Shown here piece by piece: positions 60,265 to 64,000 of a stretch of 64,000 nucleotides of DNA (positions are counted from its first letter, which is position 1; every line of letters begins with the position of its first letter). The notes under the pieces were generated by a model. It searched no databases. It saw nothing but the letters and a program-made list of their open reading frames with translations, and was not told the DNA's origin. Both the position numbers and the translations under genes were made by a program. This stretch comes from Mucilaginibacter_A sp050954865 (GTDB lineage: Bacteria; Bacteroidota; Bacteroidia; Sphingobacteriales; Sphingobacteriaceae): positions 9,266 through 73,265 of the forward strand of contig JBPBQN010000160.1 in assembly GCA_050954865.1 (NCBI GenBank). Direction: 5' to 3'.

Positions 60265-60875
60265 TATACGATTGCTTTTTTGTATAATTCTGTTACGTGG
60301 TTCCAGTTTACTACGTTCCAGAAAGCGGCTATGTAATCCGGCCTTCTGTTCTGATATTTCAGGTAGTAAGCGTGTTCCCAAACATCCATTCCCAGGATCG
60401 GTGCGCCCTTCACCTCAGCAATATCCATTAAAGGATTATCCTGATTTGGCGTAGAACTAACCACTAATTTCTTATCGGCACCAACAGACAACCAAGCCCA
60501 GCCAGAACCAAAACGGGTTGTGCCAGCTTCTGCAAATTTGGTTTTAAAATCCGCAAAAGAGCCGAAAGACGAGTTGATTGCCGCAGCCAGTTCTCCGGTT
60601 GGCTCTCCACCGCCGTTTGGCGATAAAAGCGTCCAGAACATGGTGTGGTTATAGTGTCCGCCTCCGTTGTTGCGCACTGCAGGCGGGAATTTGGAAATGT
60701 TTTTGATGATTTCTTCGATAGAACTGTTGGCTTCCGGTTTGCCTTCCAACGCTTTATTCAGGTTGGTTACGTAAGCCTGATGGTGTTTTCCATGATGAAT
60801 TTCCATCGTCATTTTATCAATATGCGGTTCTAGCGCATCGGTGGCGTACGGTAACGCCGGTAATACAAATGCCAT
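60264..60875 (-). CDS. sodA: Fe/Mn superoxide dismutase
   Basis: 203 residues. Metal ligands are in place: EIHHGKHHQAYV (first His), NHTMFWTLL (second His), and DVWEHAYYL with Asp and His, followed by RRPDYIAAFWNVVNW. It converts superoxide to O2 and H2O2. Whether iron or manganese is used cannot be told from sequence alone; GGGEPTGEL near the middle fits either. No signal peptide, so cytosolic. A TAATTTTG box precedes it at 60922-60929. Confidence 0.96.
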   Translation of the reverse strand: MAFVLPALPYATDALEPHIDKMTMEIHHGKHHQAYVTNLNKALEGKPEANSSIEEIIKNISKFPPAVRNNGGGHYNHTMFWTLLSPNGGGEPTGELAAAINSSFGSFADFKTKFAEAGTTRFGSGWAWLSVGADKKLVVSSTPNQDNPLMDIAEVKGAPILGMDVWEHAYYLKYQNRRPDYIAAFWNVVNWNHVTELYKKAIV

Positions 60876-60921
60876 AACGTTTAATTTTAAGGGTGAATAA
60901 ATTGTGATTTCCGCAAACGTA

Positions 60922-60929
60922 CAAAATTA
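60922..60929 (-). promoter_or_regulatory. sod -7 box
   Basis: Exact TAATTTTG on minus, about 46 bases before the ATG. Confidence 0.45.
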
Positions 60930-60935
60930 TCGGCG

Positions 60936-60947
60936 GTACTGTTTTTA
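60936..60947 (-). repeat. type-A dispersed motif, one mismatch
   Basis: Reads GTACTGTTTTTA on plus (G for A at the edge), six bases upstream of the sod -7 box. Confidence 0.5.
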
Positions 60948-61025
60948 TCGGTTAAAAATTGAATTTGGGTTGATAATCAGCAGCAAAACAATAAGCTTTA
61001 AAACCTGATTTTGTTCTGCCGAAGT

Positions 61026-61502
61026 TCAGTTTTTGATCCGTTTTCTGCGGAAAAAATCACGCACCAGTTCAGCACATTCGTTTTCCATAATGCCGCCGGT
61101 AATCAACGTTTTGGGGTGAGTGATGCGCTGATTAATCCGCCCGAAACCACGCTGCGGATCATGCGCGCCAAACACAATTTTCCCGATCTGGAACCAGTAG
61201 CTTGCGCCGGCACACATCACGCAGGGTTCCATCGTAACGTACAACGTGCAGTTTTGCAGGTATTTGCCGCCCATGGCGTTGGCCGCGGCAGTTAACGCCT
61301 GCATTTCGGCATGGGCAGAAACATCGTTTAAACGTTCTGTTAAGTTATGGCCTCTACCGATGATTTGTCCGTCGCAAACCACCAGCGCACCAATCGGGAT
61401 TTCGTCTTCCTTCAGCGCGGCTTTTGCTTCATCCAAAGCTAATTTCATAAAAAAATCATCCGGCGAAACCACGGGTTCATCGGTAAAACTATAATATCTC
61501 AT
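61026..61502 (-). CDS. tadA: tRNA adenosine deaminase-like nucleoside deaminase
   Basis: 158 residues from ATG 61502 (MRYYSFTDE); an in-frame ATG 63 bases upstream runs through a dispersed motif and is rejected. The zinc/catalytic motifs are SAHAEMQAL (His, Glu) and MEPCVMCAGA (two Cys), with the family's IGALVVCDGQIIGRGHN start. TadA edits A34 to inosine in tRNA-Arg; related guanine deaminases look alike, so the symbol is likely but not certain. Confidence 0.88.
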   Translation of the reverse strand: MRYYSFTDEPVVSPDDFFMKLALDEAKAALKEDEIPIGALVVCDGQIIGRGHNLTERLNDVSAHAEMQALTAAANAMGGKYLQNCTLYVTMEPCVMCAGASYWFQIGKIVFGAHDPQRGFGRINQRITHPKTLITGGIMENECAELVRDFFRRKRIKN

Positions 61503-61518
61503 GTTGATTTTGGGGTGA

Positions 61519-61530
61519 TAAAAACAGCAT
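61519..61530 (+). repeat. type-A dispersed motif with 5' arm
   Basis: Exact TAAAAACAGCAT with arm ATTTTGGGGTGA, 17 bases upstream of the tadA start codon. Confidence 0.7.
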
Positions 61531-61630
61531 TGGTTAAATAAATACCAACACATCCTCAACCACAAAAATAGGAAGAAACTGCATTTTGATTTGATATAAA
61601 TTCATAACTTTAATCAGAAATTCTTTCATC

Positions 61631-61837
61631 ATGACAACCTTAACCATTCGCATTCCTGCAGAAGTAACCGAAAAAGTATCCGGTTTTATTGAAAGTTTGG
61701 GTGGAGAGATTGTATCCGCAGAACAAACAAAAGAGGAGCTGCGGCAGGAAATTAAAGAAGCTGTAGCCGAAATGAAATTAATCAGAACAGGCAAAAAACA
61801 AGCCCGCAACGCTGAGGAGTTTTTAAATGCTTTATAA
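61631..61837 (+). CDS. antitoxin-like small protein
   Basis: 68 residues. A short beta strand (TLTIRIPAEVTEKVSGFIESLGG) then a long charged helix ending KKQARNAEEFLNAL, typical of antitoxins paired with RelE/ParE toxins. It overlaps the toxin gene by 11 bases. As its partner is damaged, the pair may now be silent or act only through the antitoxin. Confidence 0.7.
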   Translation: MTTLTIRIPAEVTEKVSGFIESLGGEIVSAEQTKEELRQEIKEAVAEMKLIRTGKKQARNAEEFLNAL

Positions 61838-62114
61838 TGTTAAAACCATTGAGGTTTTTGAAAAGCAGGCAAAAAGACTGATCAAAAATATCCTTCGCTT
61901 AGAAATGAACTGCTTGAACTGGTTTTTGAACTCAAAGAAAATCCGTTTGGCAATTGCTTCTAAAGGCAAAGGAAAATCTGGTGGTGCAAAAGTGATTATC
62001 AATATTGTAGTTGCGGAAAACGACGTTTATTTGTTAACTATTTATGATAAATCTGAAAAAGAAAATATTTCACCAAAAGAACTTCAGGATTTGCTAAAAG
62101 ACATTCCTGAATAA
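61827..62114 (+). pseudogene. RelE/ParE-type toxin gene with out-of-frame middle and internal deletion
   Basis: One open frame of 95 codons, but only its ends are toxin-like: VKTIEVFEKQAKRLIK, then IRLAIASKGKGKSGGAKVI and VYLLTIYDKSEKE. Between them (61886-61937) the family sequence is found in another frame: KYPSLRNELLELVFELKENPF. A missing A at ATCAAAAATAT shifts out of frame. The bases AAAATCCGTTTGGC at 61938-61951 read both as the end of KENPFG and as the start of KIRLA, which suggests a deletion between two short direct repeats that put the frame back. The expressed protein would have 17 wrong residues and lack a segment, so it is probably inactive. Confidence 0.7.
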
Positions 62115-62139
62115 GAACTTTTCCCCAAAAAAACACCGA

Positions 62140-62151
62140 TAAAAACAGCAT
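62140..62151 (+). repeat. type-A dispersed motif
   Basis: Exact TAAAAACAGCAT preceded by ACACCGA, after the damaged toxin gene. Confidence 0.65.
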
Positions 62152-62255
62152 CCATCTTCTCTACAGAAAAAATATACATCTGCAAAACTATCAAACTAAA
62201 CCTTTTAACAAGCTGAAAGTCAGGATTAACAAAGCATTTAATATTTTAAAACGAT

Positions 62256-64000
62256 ATGAAAGTTGCCTCCAACTGGTTTTACGGTTTGTTGATCCTATTT
62301 AGCGGAACGCTGCTTTTATCTTCCTTTTTTTACCTGCCAAAAACAGTATCGCCCAGCTTCGATCTTCCCTATAAAAAAGCTGGTTTAACCGAACGCGAAG
62401 CGGCTGCGCATTTGTTGAGCCGATTTACTTATGGTTCCACGCCAGGCCAGGTTGATGAAGTGGTAAAAATCGGTTTGAAAAAATGGTTCAATCAGCAATT
62501 AGACAGCAAATTGCCGGATGATTCCCTCAACCAGCTTTTAAGTAAATATGATGATTTGAACCTGAGCAACGAAGAGGTGGCACGCACTTTCCCAAAGCCA
62601 GGTCAGGTTTTACGAATGGCTGTGCAGGATGGTGTGGTTAATAAAGATTCTGTAAAAACGGATCGGCCAGCTTATAAAACAATGCTGCAAAACTATATGC
62701 AGCAAAAAGGACTGAAACCGGAACAGGAATTGTTCCGACAGTTTATCAACCAAAATGTGTTGCGCGCGGCGTATTCCAATAACCAGTTGCAGGAAGTGAT
62801 GACGGATTTCTGGTTCAATCATTTTAATGTTTCCATTGCCAAGAATGATTGTGCGCAGTTTATTCCGGCTTACGAGCGCGATGTAATCCGGCCGAATGCG
62901 CTGGGAAATTTTACGGATTTACTGCTGGCTACGGCAAAATCTCCGGCGATGCTGTATTATCTGGATAATTTCAGCAGTGCAGTTTCCAACGATCAGCCTC
63001 AAAAAATGCAGGCACGCAGGCTGATGAACAGGCAGAATCAGGACACTTCCATGCAGATAATGCAGGTTAACAACCCGCCAAAACCAAAAAAAGTACAAGG
63101 CATCAACGAAAATTACGCCCGCGAAGTGATGGAACTGCATACTTTGGGCGTGGATGGCGGCTATACGCAGCAAGACGTAACCAACGCTGCCAAAGTGTTA
63201 ACCGGCTGGACGATCTTTCCGATGGGCAACAATTTTCAGGCGGTAAAAAAAGCAGACAACAATCAGGATAAACCCGGATTTGTACACGAAGGCGATTTTT
63301 TATTCATCCCAAACCGGCACGATGAAAGTGAAAAAGTAGTTTTAGGTCGAACTTTTGGTCCGGATGGCGGCTATCAGGAAGGCGTGGATTTACTGACGAT
63401 GCTGGCTCAAAAACCAGCTGCGGCCAGGTTCATTTCGCGCAAAATTGCCGTTAGGTTTGTAAGCGATAACCCACCGCAAACTTTGGTTGATAAAATGGCG
63501 ACCACTTTTTTGAAGAAAAATGGTGATATAAAAGAAGTATTGCTCACTATGATTGCTGCACCGGAATTTTGGAACGCGGCTGCTATCCGCCAGAAAACAA
63601 AATCTCCTTTTGAGTTGACAATCAGCGCTGTACGCAGTTTGCAGGCAACCATCACTCAGCCTTATCAATTGTTTAACTGGATCAATAAAATGGGCGAGAA
63701 AAAGTATTATTACTTAGCCCCAACCGGTTTCCCGGACAAAGGCCAATACTGGATCAATACCGGCGCGTTGCTTAACCGCATGAATTTTGGTTTGGCTTTG
63801 GCAGCCGGCCGCATTACGGGAGTTACGGTGGATTTGATCGCCCTGAACCATCACCACGAACCAGAAAGTGCACAAAATGCACTGATAACTTACAGCAAAT
63901 TGATTTTGCCGGAACGTAACTTGGATCAAACCATTAAACGTTTAACGCCAATGCTGAACGATCCTGATCTGGTAAAAAAAGTGGAGATTGCAAGCCAGAA
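62256..64000 (+). CDS. DUF1800 family protein (3' end cut by window)
   Basis: 581 codons are visible and the frame is open at the right edge. The N-terminus MKVASNWFYGLLILFSGTLLLSSFFY is a signal peptide or anchor. DUF1800 landmarks: LTEREAAAHLLSRFTYG, EVMTDFWFNHFNVS, YLDNFSSAVSND, INENYAREVMELHTLGVDGGYTQQDV and VLTGWTIFP. Family members are exported proteins of unknown biochemistry, often encoded beside DUF1501 (sulfatase-like) proteins; the next gene is outside the window. It contains a near-copy of type A at the signal-peptide end (about 62338) and an exact type B at 63529. Confidence 0.9.
   Translation, partial: MKVASNWFYGLLILFSGTLLLSSFFYLPKTVSPSFDLPYKKAGLTEREAAAHLLSRFTYGSTPGQVDEVVKIGLKKWFNQQLDSKLPDDSLNQLLSKYDDLNLSNEEVARTFPKPGQVLRMAVQDGVVNKDSVKTDRPAYKTMLQNYMQQKGLKPEQELFRQFINQNVLRAAYSNNQLQEVMTDFWFNHFNVSIAKNDCAQFIPAYERDVIRPNALGNFTDLLLATAKSPAMLYYLDNFSSAVSNDQPQKMQARRLMNRQNQDTSMQIMQVNNPPKPKKVQGINENYAREVMELHTLGVDGGYTQQDVTNAAKVLTGWTIFPMGNNFQAVKKADNNQDKPGFVHEGDFLFIPNRHDESEKVVLGRTFGPDGGYQEGVDLLTMLAQKPAAARFISRKIAVRFVSDNPPQTLVDKMATTFLKKNGDIKEVLLTMIAAPEFWNAAAIRQKTKSPFELTISAVRSLQATITQPYQLFNWINKMGEKKYYYLAPTGFPDKGQYWINTGALLNRMNFGLALAAGRITGVTVDLIALNHHHEPESAQNALITYSKLILPERNLDQTIKRLTPMLNDPDLVKKVEIASQ

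Noticed and set aside
61503..61565. 21-residue N-terminal extension of tadA
   Set aside because: It would translate a dispersed repeat copy; MRYYSFTDE starts directly before the conserved domain.
5978..63540. Reading the dispersed motif as a Chi or chromosome-segregation (KOPS-like) sequence
   Set aside because: Those signals are strongly oriented with replication; here copies occur in similar numbers on both strands and often as inverted pairs, and the extended 5' arm is too long.
5978..63540. Reading the dispersed motif as a Bacteroidota promoter
   Set aside because: It lacks TAnnTTTG and TTTG elements, occurs inside and after genes, and separate promoter boxes are found near several copies.
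62610..63929. Several minus-strand open frames at the right end
   Set aside because: They are opposite the DUF1800 gene, which runs off the window and is supported by family motifs along its length.

Overview
The window looks like a chromosomal segment of a member of the Bacteroidota, probably of the Sphingobacteriaceae type (family is inference). The evidence is the lineage-typical genes (DUF4270 lipoprotein, IPExxxVDY protein, DUF6728 membrane peptide, 7TMR-DISM kinase, DUF1800 protein), the TAnnTTTG-type -7 promoter boxes upstream of many genes, the scarcity of Shine-Dalgarno sites outside the ribosomal genes, and characteristic gene orders (acpP-fabF-rnc next to pyk; rimP-nusA-infB; panC-panD-rfaE2; glgA-like, DUF4270, glmS). 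Both ends cut through genes. No rRNA, tRNA, CRISPR array or complete insertion sequence was seen.

Layout. 1-5967: a very AT-rich, tightly overlapping five-gene operon: an E1-like/nitroreductase fusion, a GNAT-like acyltransferase, a 7TMR-DISM histidine kinase, a receiver-first hybrid kinase and a stand-alone receiver. 6.1-10.5 kb: pyk, IPExxxVDY protein, acpP, fabF, rnc. 10.7-17.5 kb: exported protein, yicC, gmk, nadD, miaE-like, FAD monooxygenase, RsmI-like methyltransferase, hypothetical. 17.5-19.9 kb: repeats, an aminotransferase and a decayed DUF4160/DUF2442 pair. 19.9-25.3 kb: translation genes rplM, rpsI, rpsB, tsf, (nagA), pyrH, frr. 25.3-38.8 kb: two ABC exporters, MFS, M28 peptidase, recG, ridA, a 47-residue DUF6728 protein, an OmpA-like protein, aminopeptidase P and a glycosyltransferase. 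38.8-43.4 kb: AT-rich surface-glycan genes (two tandem GT9-like paralogues, GT2, GT9, acyltransferase). 43.6-48.5 kb: infB, nusA, rimP. 48.7-58.1 kb: YvlD-like protein, TlpA-like protein, rfaE2, panD, panC, glycogen-synthase-like protein, DUF4270, glmS, trehalase. 58.2-64 kb: oxyR, quinone-oxidoreductase-like protein, sod, tadA, a damaged toxin-antitoxin pair and the start of a DUF1800 gene.

The most striking signal is not a gene. A 12-base word, TAAAAACAGYAT (type A) or TAAAAGAAGYAT (type B), occurs about 45 times exactly by eye count on both strands, where well under one is expected by chance. It is usually preceded by a conserved arm resembling TTTTAGGTCGA. It lies mostly at gene ends, sometimes as close inverted pairs, sometimes inside core genes, and sometimes supplies stop or start codons. 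It is absent from the AT-rich operon at 1-5967 and from most of the glycan cluster. Its density, use of both strands, intragenic copies and inverted pairs resemble DNA-uptake signal sequences of naturally competent bacteria, but a miniature repeat or a regulatory element is not excluded. Second-tier observations are the five-gene signalling operon, the decayed toxin-antitoxin-like pairs, the tandem GT9-like paralogues with an in-frame internal deletion, and a hairpin at the start of the rimP-nusA-infB leader.
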